From: JAZQHR01 sp045540815
Lineage (GTDB): Bacteria; Bacillota; Clostridia; UMGS1810
Direction: 5' to 3'
Length of the DNA stretch: 9,411 nt
Assembly: GCA_045540815.1 (NCBI GenBank)
Contig: JAZQHY010000038.1
Location: forward strand, 1-9,411
The notes under the pieces were generated by a model. It was not told where the DNA came from. It ran no database searches and worked only from the letters and a program-made list of their open reading frames with translations. Positions 1 through 5,944 of the stretch are shown one piece after another; position 1 is the first letter of the stretch; every line of letters starts with the position of its first letter. Position numbers and translations under genes: made by a program.

Positions 1-769
1 TAAGGATCTTCCTTGGGGTGAAATCGGCGTAGACGTTGTACTAGAATGTACTGGTTTCTACTGTTCAAAAGAAAAGAGCCAGGCTCATATCGATGCCGGC
101 GCTAAGAAAGTTGTTATTTCTGCTCCTGCAGGTAACGACCTTCCAACTATCGTTTTCAGCGTAAACGAAAACACTCTTTCTAAAGAAGACAACATCATTT
201 CTGCTGCTTCTTGTACTACAAACTGCTTAGCTCCAATGGCTAAAGCTCTTAACGATTACGCAGAAATTCAGTCAGGTATCATGTCTACTATCCACGCTTA
301 TACTGGCGACCAGATGATTCTTGACGGTCCTCACAGAAAAGGCGATTTCAGACGTGCTAGAGCAGGTGCTGTTAATATCGTTCCTAACTCTACTGGTGCT
401 GCAAAAGCAATCGGTCTAGTTATCCCTGAACTAAACGGCAAACTTATCGGTTCTGCACAGAGAGTTCCAGTTCCAACTGGTTCTACTACTATCCTTACTG
501 CAGTAGTTAAGGGTAAAGACGTAACTAAAGAAGGTATCAACGCTGCTATGAAAGCTGCTGCTTCTGATTCATTCGGTTACAATGAAGACGAAATCGTATC
601 TTCAGACGTTATCGGTATCACTTACGGTTCACTATTCGATGCTACTCAGACTATGGTTTCTAAAGTAGCTGACGACCTATATGAAGTACAGGTTGTTTCT
701 TGGTATGACAACGAAAACTCATACACTAGCCAGATGGTTAGAACAATCAAATACTTCGCTGAACTATAA
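1..769 (+). CDS. gap: Glyceraldehyde-3-phosphate dehydrogenase, 5'-truncated by window edge
   Basis: Cytoplasmic glycolytic enzyme that converts glyceraldehyde 3-phosphate, phosphate and NAD+ to 1,3-bisphosphoglycerate. The reading frame is open from base 2, giving 255 residues; since the family is about 335 long, roughly the first 80 (most of the NAD-binding half) lie outside the window. Visible landmarks are LECTGFY near the start, the active-site motif SCTTNCLAP with the nucleophilic Cys codon at 212-214, the catalytic His in STIHAYTGDQ, the PNSTGAAKAIG phosphate-binding region and the C-terminal WYDNENSYTSQMVRTIKY. The sugar-phosphate strand reads GSAQRVPVPTGS rather than the commoner AMRVPTPNVS type, a variant I believe exists in some bacterial and protist enzymes. 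Ile is encoded by ATC or ATT with no ATA, unlike every neighbour, which suggests a very highly expressed gene. A terminator follows directly, so no pgk or tpi follows in the same transcript. Confidence 0.97.
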   Translation, partial: KDLPWGEIGVDVVLECTGFYCSKEKSQAHIDAGAKKVVISAPAGNDLPTIVFSVNENTLSKEDNIISAASCTTNCLAPMAKALNDYAEIQSGIMSTIHAYTGDQMILDGPHRKGDFRRARAGAVNIVPNSTGAAKAIGLVIPELNGKLIGSAQRVPVPTGSTTILTAVVKGKDVTKEGINAAMKAAASDSFGYNEDEIVSSDVIGITYGSLFDATQTMVSKVADDLYEVQVVSWYDNENSYTSQMVRTIKYFAEL

Positions 770-791
770 GATATAGCTTAAGTTAAGTTTT

Positions 792-823
792 AAAAGAGCT
801 GAAAGTTTTTTCAGCTCTTTTTT
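792..823 (+). terminator. Intrinsic terminator of gap
   Basis: A 13-bp perfect stem (792-804 with 809-821) around a 4-base loop (GTTT) contains the core AGAGCTGA/TCAGCTCT and runs into a T-tract at 818-823. It begins 22 bases after the gap stop codon. The stem starts with an A-run opposite the T-tract, as in typical Gram-positive terminators. Confidence 0.93.
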
Positions 824-831
824 GTTTGCTA

Positions 832-860
832 TTGAAATGCACTTTCTTATATGATAAAAT
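832..860 (+). promoter_or_regulatory. Predicted sigma-A promoter of the MFS transporter
   Basis: TTGAAA (832-837), a 17-bp spacer, and TAAAAT (855-860) preceded by TGA, which gives an extended -10. It starts 8 bases after the gap terminator, so the transporter-protease pair is probably its own transcription unit. Start of transcription would fall near 867, leaving a leader of about 80 bases. A second perfect TATAAT at 891-896 lacks a good -35 partner and is the less likely alternative. Confidence 0.55.
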
Positions 861-945
861 TATCCAAACCTATTATTATGAATAAAATAGTATAATGATA
901 ATTTTGTTGCCTTAAATAGTGCAATAAATATAAGGAGTTATATTT

Positions 946-2175
946 ATGAAAATGTCATACAAAACCACATATTATGCAGCTTGTACAGGATTTGGCGTTC
1001 AGGCTATAGTTATAAATCTATCACCGCTTTTGTTTTTAACATTTCAAAAGCAGTTTGATATATCATTTGCGCAGATAGGAATGCTAGTTACGTGCAACTT
1101 TGTCATACAGATGCTTATAGATATGTCATCAGCACTTTTTGTAGATAAGATTGGTTATCGCAAGGCGGCTATTTTGTCGCAGCTTTCAGCAGCTATAGGG
1201 CTTGCGGGACTTGGTGTGTTTCCCGAAATAACACCCAACGCTTATATGGGAATAATTGTTGCAACTGTTTTTCTCGGTATTGGAGGAGGACTTATGGAGG
1301 TTGTTGGAAATCCAATAGTTGAGTCACTTCCTATAAATATTCGTTCGGCGGATTTAAGTTTTATGCATTCATTTTACTCGTGGGGACTGGTAGCGGTAGT
1401 TTTACTTTCTACCGTATTTTTCTCAGTGTTTGGCATAGAAAACTGGAAGATATTAACCGCACTTTGGGCGATTGTTCCTGTGGTAAATGCTATAGTGTTT
1501 TCAAAAACACCTATAGTAAGCCCTAAACCTGAAGATGAAAAGCTGTCATTTACAGGACTTTTTAAAACAAAAGTTTTCTGGGTGCTTTTGGTACTTATGG
1601 TGTGTGCAGGTGTGTCGGAGCAGGCAATATCTCAATGGGCGTCGCTTTTTGCAGAAGCAGGACTTGGAGTGTCAAAATCAATGGGCGATATACTTGGTCC
1701 ATGCCTTTTTGCAGTGCTTATGGGAATATCAAGGGTATATTATGCCAAAGCAAATCACGGTATGAATCTTCGAAAATTTATTATGTATAGTGCTTGTTTG
1801 TGTGTGATAAGCTATGTAATAGTCGTATTTTCACCGTTTCCTGTTGTATCTCTTCTTGGATGCGGACTTTGCGGACTTTCGGTAGGTATAATGTGGCCGG
1901 GCGTGGTAGCACTTGCCGCTAAATATTGTCCTAAAGGCGGTACGGCCATGTATTCTATGCTCGCTCTATTTGGTGATATAGGTTGTTCTCTCGGTCCTAC
2001 AATGGTTGGACTTGTGGCGGGCGTATCGGATGGCGTGACAAATATGGCTATATTTACAAGCGGAAACGCAGACGAGATAGCATTGAAAATCGGAATACTT
2101 TCCACTATTGTTTTCCCAATAGCTATGGTAGTAACAACTGCATTTTTATCAAAATTAAGAAAGAAAACAGTGTAA
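946..2175 (+). CDS. Major facilitator superfamily transporter (FucP-like architecture), substrate unknown
   Basis: Integral membrane secondary transporter of 409 residues with about twelve hydrophobic segments, near residues 8-33, 41-64, 72-92, 100-120, 140-163, 167-186, 210-232, 246-265, 277-297, 300-323, 333-359 and 384-403. A charged loop at 187-209 separates the two six-helix halves. DKIGYRK (67-73) after the second helix is the MFS motif A, and GGGLMEVVGNP in helix 4 followed by MHSFYSWG recalls the fucose permease branch (ETxxNP, HxFxxxG). That relationship does not fix the substrate, which could be a sugar, amino acid or drug. The start is well supported: AAGGAG at 932-937 sits 8 bases before the ATG. 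It heads a two-gene unit with the protease, with only 48 bases between the stop and the next start. No regulator or enzyme nearby points to the cargo. Confidence 0.9.
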   Translation: MKMSYKTTYYAACTGFGVQAIVINLSPLLFLTFQKQFDISFAQIGMLVTCNFVIQMLIDMSSALFVDKIGYRKAAILSQLSAAIGLAGLGVFPEITPNAYMGIIVATVFLGIGGGLMEVVGNPIVESLPINIRSADLSFMHSFYSWGLVAVVLLSTVFFSVFGIENWKILTALWAIVPVVNAIVFSKTPIVSPKPEDEKLSFTGLFKTKVFWVLLVLMVCAGVSEQAISQWASLFAEAGLGVSKSMGDILGPCLFAVLMGISRVYYAKANHGMNLRKFIMYSACLCVISYVIVVFSPFPVVSLLGCGLCGLSVGIMWPGVVALAAKYCPKGGTAMYSMLALFGDIGCSLGPTMVGLVAGVSDGVTNMAIFTSGNADEIALKIGILSTIVFPIAMVVTTAFLSKLRKKTV

Positions 2176-2182
2176 TTGCACT

Positions 2183-2224
2183 TAATAAAATCCCTGCATA
2201 TTATAGATATGGAGGGATTTATTA
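2183..2224 (+). promoter_or_regulatory. Hairpin that encloses the Shine-Dalgarno of the subtilase gene
   Basis: The 42 bases before the protease start fold onto themselves. 2183-2189 pairs with 2218-2224, A2190 bulges, 2191-2195 pairs with 2213-2217, G2196 opposes G2212, and 2197-2201 pairs with 2207-2211 around a 5-base loop (TATAG). The Shine-Dalgarno GGAGGG (2211-2216) is almost wholly paired, and the A of the start codon closes the stem. No T-tract follows, so it reads better as a translational gate than as a terminator. Function (thermal, ribosome-coupled or other) is inferred; the complementarity is read directly. Confidence 0.6.
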
Positions 2225-3231
2225 TGTATATAAGCCTAAGTAATTATAAAGTAATATCGGTGTCAGGCACAAAACCTGGTGAAATAATAGATTATGGTGT
2301 AAAAATGGTAGGAGCTCCGCTTGAATGGAGCGAAACTATGGGCGAGGGAGTAAGAGTAGGTATCATAGATACAGGTATCGACACCGACCATCCCGACCTT
2401 AAAAAGAGGATAAAAAAGTGTGCAGATTTTACAGGCGTGGGACACGATAATGTGGAGGACGAAAACGGTCACGGCACTCACGTTGCCGGAATAATCGCGG
2501 CAGAACGAAACAAAATTGGCGTAATAGGAGTTGCACCAAAGGCTGATTTGTATGTCGCAAAGGCGTTTGGCAAGGACGGAAAAACAGAGTTTTCATCAGT
2601 AATCAAAAGCATAAACTGGCTTGTGGAAAATAAAGTTCAAGTGATAAATATGTCATTTTCCTCGCCGGCTACTACAAAGCAGTATGCCGCACTGGTGTCC
2701 GAGGTATCAAAACGAGGTATCACTATGGTGTGCGCCGCAGGTAACGAAGGAGAAAAAGCTTTTGACAATATTGGCTATCCTGCAAATTATCCTGAAACAA
2801 TAGCAGTAACAGCGGTAGATGTAAATAAGCATATTACCGATTTTAGCTCAGTTGGCAGAGCGGCAGAGATTTCAGCGGCGGGTAAGGATATATATTCCAC
2901 CTATCTTAATGGCGGCTATGCTACTCTTAGCGGCACGTCAATGGCTACACCTATCATAACTGGTGCAGTTGCTATACTTCAGGCGAAGGGGCTTATCCGC
3001 TATGGAAGGTTCCTCACACCTGACGAAATACGTCTTCTTTTAAATATTTATACAGAACAGGTGGGAAAACGCGGTAGAAATAATCAGTACGGCTATGGTG
3101 TTTTTTCGTTTGGCAGAATAGGCGATGAGGATATAATAGAAAAGAGCACAAGCATAAATAAATACATTACACCGGCAGAAAACGACAGTAATGTTCTGGA
3201 TATGCTCATTGCAATGCTCGTAACAAAATAA
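2224..3231 (+). CDS. Intracellular subtilisin-like serine protease (peptidase family S8)
   Basis: Predicted cytoplasmic endopeptidase of 335 residues. The catalytic triad is visible: Asp49 in VGIIDTG, His83 in NGHGTHVAG and Ser239 in SGTSMATP, with oxyanion Asn174 in CAAGNEG. There is no signal peptide or membrane segment. Its length and the stretch YGVKMVGAPLEW just before the catalytic domain resemble Bacillus intracellular serine proteases (WGVKVIKAPEMW), where such enzymes degrade cytoplasmic proteins. The autoinhibitory LIPY-type N-terminal motif of those proteases is not clearly present; NYKVIS at 7-12 is the nearest match. A tail of about 40 residues (296-335) follows the catalytic domain. 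The frame is open back to a TTG at 2176, but GGAGGG at 2211-2216, 7 bases before ATG 2224, fixes the later start. It follows the transporter by 48 bases and is probably cotranscribed. Physiological substrates are unknown. Confidence 0.93.
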   Translation: MYISLSNYKVISVSGTKPGEIIDYGVKMVGAPLEWSETMGEGVRVGIIDTGIDTDHPDLKKRIKKCADFTGVGHDNVEDENGHGTHVAGIIAAERNKIGVIGVAPKADLYVAKAFGKDGKTEFSSVIKSINWLVENKVQVINMSFSSPATTKQYAALVSEVSKRGITMVCAAGNEGEKAFDNIGYPANYPETIAVTAVDVNKHITDFSSVGRAAEISAAGKDIYSTYLNGGYATLSGTSMATPIITGAVAILQAKGLIRYGRFLTPDEIRLLLNIYTEQVGKRGRNNQYGYGVFSFGRIGDEDIIEKSTSINKYITPAENDSNVLDMLIAMLVTK

Positions 3232-3248
3232 TATTTTAAAATCTGAAT

Positions 3249-3300
3249 AAAAAAGTCGCATCAAGATAATAAATCCATTAGGATTTATTATCTTGATGTG
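3249..3300 (-). terminator. Intrinsic terminator of the LysR gene, probably bidirectional
   Basis: A perfect 18-bp stem (3259-3276 with 3281-3298), extended to about 20 pairs by one G-T and one C-G, with a 4-base loop. Read leftward it is followed by CTTTTTTATT (A-run 3249-3254 on the plus strand), a proper U-tract, so it chiefly serves the LysR gene. Its arm contains the LysR stop codon (3288-3290) and last codons. The protease gene converges from the other side 27 bases before the stem and has no other terminator, so the stem may also stop that transcript despite a poor T-tract on the plus strand. Confidence 0.88.
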
Positions 3301-4223
3301 TTAAAATCAATAAATTTTTGGCAAGCGCGTGACAGATAATGGCTGTTTTTTATGCAGAAATAAATGCATCTTGACAGCTCCTTGTCGCCGAGCTTGTAAT
3401 AGTAAAGCCTTGGCTCCGATTCCATGTGTTTTACAAGTGTGTCACTTACAAAAGATATTCCCATACCGGTGACCGACGTGTTATATGCAGTAACCTGTTG
3501 GTCAAGCGAAAATATAGTTTTAGGGTTTAACGAGTGCTTTTTAAAAAGAAGATTAGCACGTCTGCCTGTATCATTTTGTGGGTTTAAAAGTATAAACGGA
3601 TAATCTGCAAATTCGTTAATGCTTACGTTGAACGTGTTTAGTAAATGCTTTTCTTCTTTTATATCGTTTGAAGAAAGTCGAAAATCCTTAAGTTTTTCAT
3701 TTACATCATATTGCATCGGTACGGCTAAAAGAAGCATTTCCGAAGTGTATATTGTAGAGTTTATAGATAAATCGTCTATGACTGCATTGTCAATCATAAT
3801 ATCTATATAGCCGAGCGATAATTTTTCTATAAGGTTTTTTGTACTGTCTTCAAATACTTCAAAATTAATGTGCGGATATTTTTTGTTAAACTTAGAAATC
3901 ATAGCAGGCAGCATAAATGACGAAAACAAGCTGCTTCCGCCTATTCTTACAGAACCTGTAAGCATATTTGTGGAATCGTAAATGTATCTTTCAAAATCTT
4001 TTTCTTTTTGTTCGATTTCAAGCGCATAGCGAATATACTGCTCTCCTACCTCGGTTAGTGTAATCGGCGATGTGGAGCGGTTAAATATAGGCATTGAGAT
4101 TTTATCTTCAATTCTTTTAACGGATGCACTAAGTGACGGCTGAGATATATAAAGCTTGCTTGTGGCTTTTGAAAAGCTTCCCTCTTTCCATACGGCTAAA
4201 ATATAATGCTTATTAGTAAACAT
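3288..4223 (-). CDS. LysR-type transcriptional regulator, divergent from aspA
   Basis: DNA-binding regulator of 311 residues, a normal length for the family. Residues 1-60 form the winged helix-turn-helix, with the signature ILAVWKEGSFSKATSKLYIS, QPSLSASVKRIED and FNRS followed by LTEVGEQYI. A linker helix (about 61-88) leads to the periplasmic-binding-protein-like effector domain, which begins at LTGSVRIGGSS and contains IDIMIDN and the VTGMGISFVSD segment. The ATG at 4223 is preceded by AAGGGG with 7 bases of spacing. The gene is divergently transcribed from aspartate ammonia-lyase across 113 bases holding two dyads and both promoters, the classical arrangement for a LysR activator and its target. 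From this I infer that it controls aspA and its own synthesis, perhaps sensing aspartate, fumarate or a nitrogen signal. The effector cannot be read from sequence. Confidence 0.93.
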   Translation of the reverse strand: MFTNKHYILAVWKEGSFSKATSKLYISQPSLSASVKRIEDKISMPIFNRSTSPITLTEVGEQYIRYALEIEQKEKDFERYIYDSTNMLTGSVRIGGSSLFSSFMLPAMISKFNKKYPHINFEVFEDSTKNLIEKLSLGYIDIMIDNAVIDDLSINSTIYTSEMLLLAVPMQYDVNEKLKDFRLSSNDIKEEKHLLNTFNVSINEFADYPFILLNPQNDTGRRANLLFKKHSLNPKTIFSLDQQVTAYNTSVTGMGISFVSDTLVKHMESEPRLYYYKLGDKELSRCIYFCIKNSHYLSRACQKFIDFNTSR

Positions 4224-4236
4224 ATCATTACCCCTT

Positions 4237-4252
4237 ATAACTTATGAGTTAT
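4237..4252. promoter_or_regulatory. Candidate LysR recognition dyad
   Basis: ATAACT (4237-4242) and AGTTAT (4247-4252) form a 6-bp inverted repeat with a 4-base spacer that itself nearly continues the symmetry. It is centred about 66 bp before the predicted aspA transcription start (near 4311), where LysR-family recognition sites typically lie, and inside the predicted LysR leader at about +21 to +36, suitable for autorepression. Assigning it to the adjacent regulator is inference from position. Confidence 0.55.
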
Positions 4253-4259
4253 GTTAATT

Positions 4260-4271
4260 ATATTATAATAT
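4260..4271. promoter_or_regulatory. 12-bp perfect palindrome, possible second (activation) site
   Basis: ATATTATAATAT is fully self-complementary and is centred near -45 relative to the predicted aspA start, between the upstream dyad and the -35 element. This is where a LysR activation half-site would be expected, and it abuts the predicted LysR transcription start (about 4272). The region is very AT-rich, so chance palindromes are likely and the call is tentative. Confidence 0.3.
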
Positions 4272-4275
4272 GTAT

Positions 4276-4304
4276 TTGATTATAGCATAGCTTTTATGTA
4301 TAAT
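4276..4304 (+). promoter_or_regulatory. Predicted sigma-A promoter of aspA
   Basis: TTGATT (4276-4281), a 17-bp spacer and a perfect TATAAT (4299-4304) place the start near 4311, about 26 bases before the aspA ATG. The -35 matches consensus at four of six positions, leaving room for activation by the divergent LysR regulator. Its elements interlock with the leftward promoter described separately. Confidence 0.7.
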
Positions 4305-4307
4305 CAA
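4279..4307 (-). promoter_or_regulatory. Predicted sigma-A promoter of the LysR gene
   Basis: On the minus strand TTGATT (4307-4302), a 17-bp spacer and TATAAT (4284-4279) mirror the aspA promoter exactly. The cause is a 9-bp inverted repeat (TTGATTATA at 4276-4284, TATAATCAA at 4299-4307). The predicted start is near 4272, giving a leader of about 49 bases. Other minus-strand TATAAT matches nearer the gene (4257-4262 and 4262-4267) lack a -35. Confidence 0.6.
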
Positions 4308-4336
4308 TAAGGATTATAAAAAGAGAGGTAAAAAAT

Positions 4337-5716
4337 ATGGAAAGCTTTAGAGAAGAATATGATTCATTAGGAATGAAGGAAGTCCCTGTAGATGCATATT
4401 ATGGAGTACAGTCGCTTCGTGCAGCAGAGAATTTTAAAATCACAGGTACAAAAGTTCATCCCGAAATCGTAAAGAGCATTGTAGAAATAAAAATGGCAGC
4501 TGCTATAACAAATAAAGAAGCTGGAATAATTGACGCAAATGTTGCCGATGCAATGGTAAAAGCGTGCAAAGAAATACTTGACGGAAAATTTGTTGAAAAT
4601 TTTATCGTAGACTCAATACAGGGCGGTGCGGGTACATCACTAAATATGAATGCTAATGAAGTGGTTGCAAACCGAGCTATAGAACTGCTTGGCGGAGAAA
4701 AAGGAAATTATAATATCGTTCACCCAAATGACCACGTAAACTGCGGACAGTCTACAAACGACGCTTACCCAAGTGCCGGAAGAATTGCTATTATAAGACT
4801 TCTTAAAAAGACATACGAGCAGTTAAACGAGCTTTACAAAACACTTATGCAAAAGGCAGTTGATTTTGAAGATATCATCAAAATGGGAAGAACAGAAATG
4901 CAGGACGCCGTGCCTATAAGCTTTGGACAAGTGTTCGGTGCATATGCATCTGCCATTTCTAGAGATAAAAAAAGATTTAAAATCGCTATAGATGAAATGT
5001 CAAAGCTCAATATGGGAGGAACTGCAGTAGGTACAGGAATAAACGCAGATGACGAGTACATAAGAAACATTGTTCCTAACCTTGCAAAAATTACAAATCT
5101 AAACCTTGTACAGGCAGATGATTTGGTTGATGCAACACAAAACCTTGATGCTTTTGTGTATGTATCAGGCATTATAAAAACTTGCGCAGTTTCACTTTCA
5201 AAAATTTCAAACGACTTAAGACTTATGTCATCAGGTCCAAGAACAGGCTTTTCAGAAATCAATCTTGCGCCAAAGCAAAACGGTTCTTCTATTATGCCGG
5301 GTAAAGTTAATCCGGTTATACCTGAGGTGATGAACCAGATATCATTTAATGTAATCGGAAACGATACTACAGTTACATATGCCGCTGAAGCAGGACAGCT
5401 TGAGCTAAATGCATTTGAACCAATCATCTTCCGTTGTATATTTGAGTCGCTTGACACACTTTGTAACGGAATAAAGATATTTATAAAAGATTGCGTTCGT
5501 GACATAACAGTTAATTCCACTCAGTGTAAGACAAACCTTGACAGAAGTGTTGGAATTGTTACCGCTCTTTGCCCTCATATAGGATATACCAAGGCAGCAA
5601 AACTGGCAAAGAGAGCACTTAAGGAAAATAAAAATATAAGAGATATCGTAATAGCTGAAAATATTATGTCAGCAGAGGAAATTGATATAATCTTAGACCC
5701 AAATAATATGATATAA
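4337..5716 (+). CDS. aspA: Aspartate ammonia-lyase (aspartase)
   Basis: Cytoplasmic enzyme that reversibly deaminates L-aspartate to fumarate and ammonium, linking amino-acid catabolism to fumarate reduction in anaerobes. The 459 residues show the aspartase/fumarase superfamily landmarks: the N-terminal LGMKEVPVDAYYGVQSLRA, GGAGTS (96-101), QSTNDAYP (138-145), GRTEMQDAVP (184-193) and the signature GSSIMPGKVNPVIPEV (316-331), with the likely catalytic base Ser317 and Lys323 and Asn325 for substrate binding. The N-terminus and the VIGNDTTVTYAAEAGQLELN region match aspartase rather than class II fumarase, which is the main alternative. Position 187 is Glu, where E. coli aspartase has Gln and fumarases have His. 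AGAGAGG at 4322-4328 sits 8 bases before the ATG. The gene stands alone between its promoter and a strong terminator, divergent from a LysR regulator that probably controls it. Confidence 0.94.
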   Translation: MESFREEYDSLGMKEVPVDAYYGVQSLRAAENFKITGTKVHPEIVKSIVEIKMAAAITNKEAGIIDANVADAMVKACKEILDGKFVENFIVDSIQGGAGTSLNMNANEVVANRAIELLGGEKGNYNIVHPNDHVNCGQSTNDAYPSAGRIAIIRLLKKTYEQLNELYKTLMQKAVDFEDIIKMGRTEMQDAVPISFGQVFGAYASAISRDKKRFKIAIDEMSKLNMGGTAVGTGINADDEYIRNIVPNLAKITNLNLVQADDLVDATQNLDAFVYVSGIIKTCAVSLSKISNDLRLMSSGPRTGFSEINLAPKQNGSSIMPGKVNPVIPEVMNQISFNVIGNDTTVTYAAEAGQLELNAFEPIIFRCIFESLDTLCNGIKIFIKDCVRDITVNSTQCKTNLDRSVGIVTALCPHIGYTKAAKLAKRALKENKNIRDIVIAENIMSAEEIDIILDPNNMI

Positions 5717-5721
5717 AAGCT

Positions 5722-5754
5722 AAAAGCAACTTCTTAAATGGAAGTTGCTTTTTT
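5722..5754 (+). terminator. Intrinsic terminator of aspA
   Basis: A 12-bp perfect stem (5722-5733 with 5741-5752; core AGCAACTTC/GAAGTTGCT) around a 7-base loop, with a T-run at 5749-5754 and further T's to 5761. It starts 6 bases after the aspA stop codon and isolates aspA from the sulfur-relay operon. Confidence 0.94.
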
Positions 5755-5807
5755 GCTTTTTTACTCAAACAAAATGTTACTTAGAATATATTTTTATTGT
5801 TTTACAA

Positions 5808-5836
5808 TTGAAAGAACAAAAGAAATGTGGTATAAT
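5808..5836 (+). promoter_or_regulatory. Strong predicted sigma-A promoter of the desulfurase-thiI-pncC operon
   Basis: TTGAAA (5808-5813), a 17-bp spacer and a perfect TATAAT (5831-5836) preceded by TGG, an extended -10. This is the best consensus match in the window. The predicted start near 5843 leaves a leader of about 100 bases that contains an inverted repeat. Bases 5762-5807 upstream are featureless AT-rich sequence. Confidence 0.8.
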
Positions 5837-5857
5837 AATATAGTATAAATATATCAC

Positions 5858-5879
5858 TGTGTCCGTTTTATCGGACACA
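5858..5879. promoter_or_regulatory. Perfect 8-bp inverted repeat in the operon leader (operator or RNA hairpin)
   Basis: TGTGTCCG (5858-5865) and CGGACACA (5872-5879) flank a 6-base TTTTAT spacer, about 15 bases downstream of the predicted transcription start. The arms are GC-richer than their surroundings. The centre-to-start position suits a repressor roadblock; the RNA would also form a stable stem, but no T-tract follows, so it is not a terminator. A second overlapping pairing (TTTTATC 5866-5872 with GATAAAA 5886-5892) excludes the first. No trans-acting factor can be named. Confidence 0.5.
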
Positions 5880-5944
5880 ATCCCTGATAAAATATATTTG
5901 TAACCGATATTACGATAGATACACAAAAAGAGGTGTATAAAATT

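Noticed and set aside
2176..2223. TTG 2176 as the start of the protease
   Set aside because: No Shine-Dalgarno precedes it and the added 16 residues do not look like a propeptide or signal sequence; GGAGGG before ATG 2224 is decisive.
2176..2223. Small precursor peptide gene that would make the transporter-subtilase pair a peptide maturation and export system
   Set aside because: The gap is only 48 bases and filled by the hairpin; no short frame with a ribosome binding site was found there or in 776-945.
2183..2224. Hairpin before the protease as an intrinsic terminator
   Set aside because: It is followed by TTATTATG rather than a T-tract, and it contains the ribosome binding site of the next gene.
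3259..3298. Long inverted repeat as a mobile-element end or attachment site
   Set aside because: No transposase, integrase or target duplication is nearby, and its position between two convergent stop codons with a T-tract on one side fits a terminator.
4834..5520. Long minus-strand open frame (228 codons) opposite aspA
   Set aside because: It lies wholly within a gene with full aspartase motifs, its translation has no recognisable domain, and it lacks a supported start. It is a codon-bias shadow.
5861..5932. Riboswitch (SAM, TPP or T-box) in the leader of the desulfurase-thiI operon
   Set aside because: About 100 bases of leader are too short for a T-box, there is no terminator or T-tract, and no conserved riboswitch core motif was seen.
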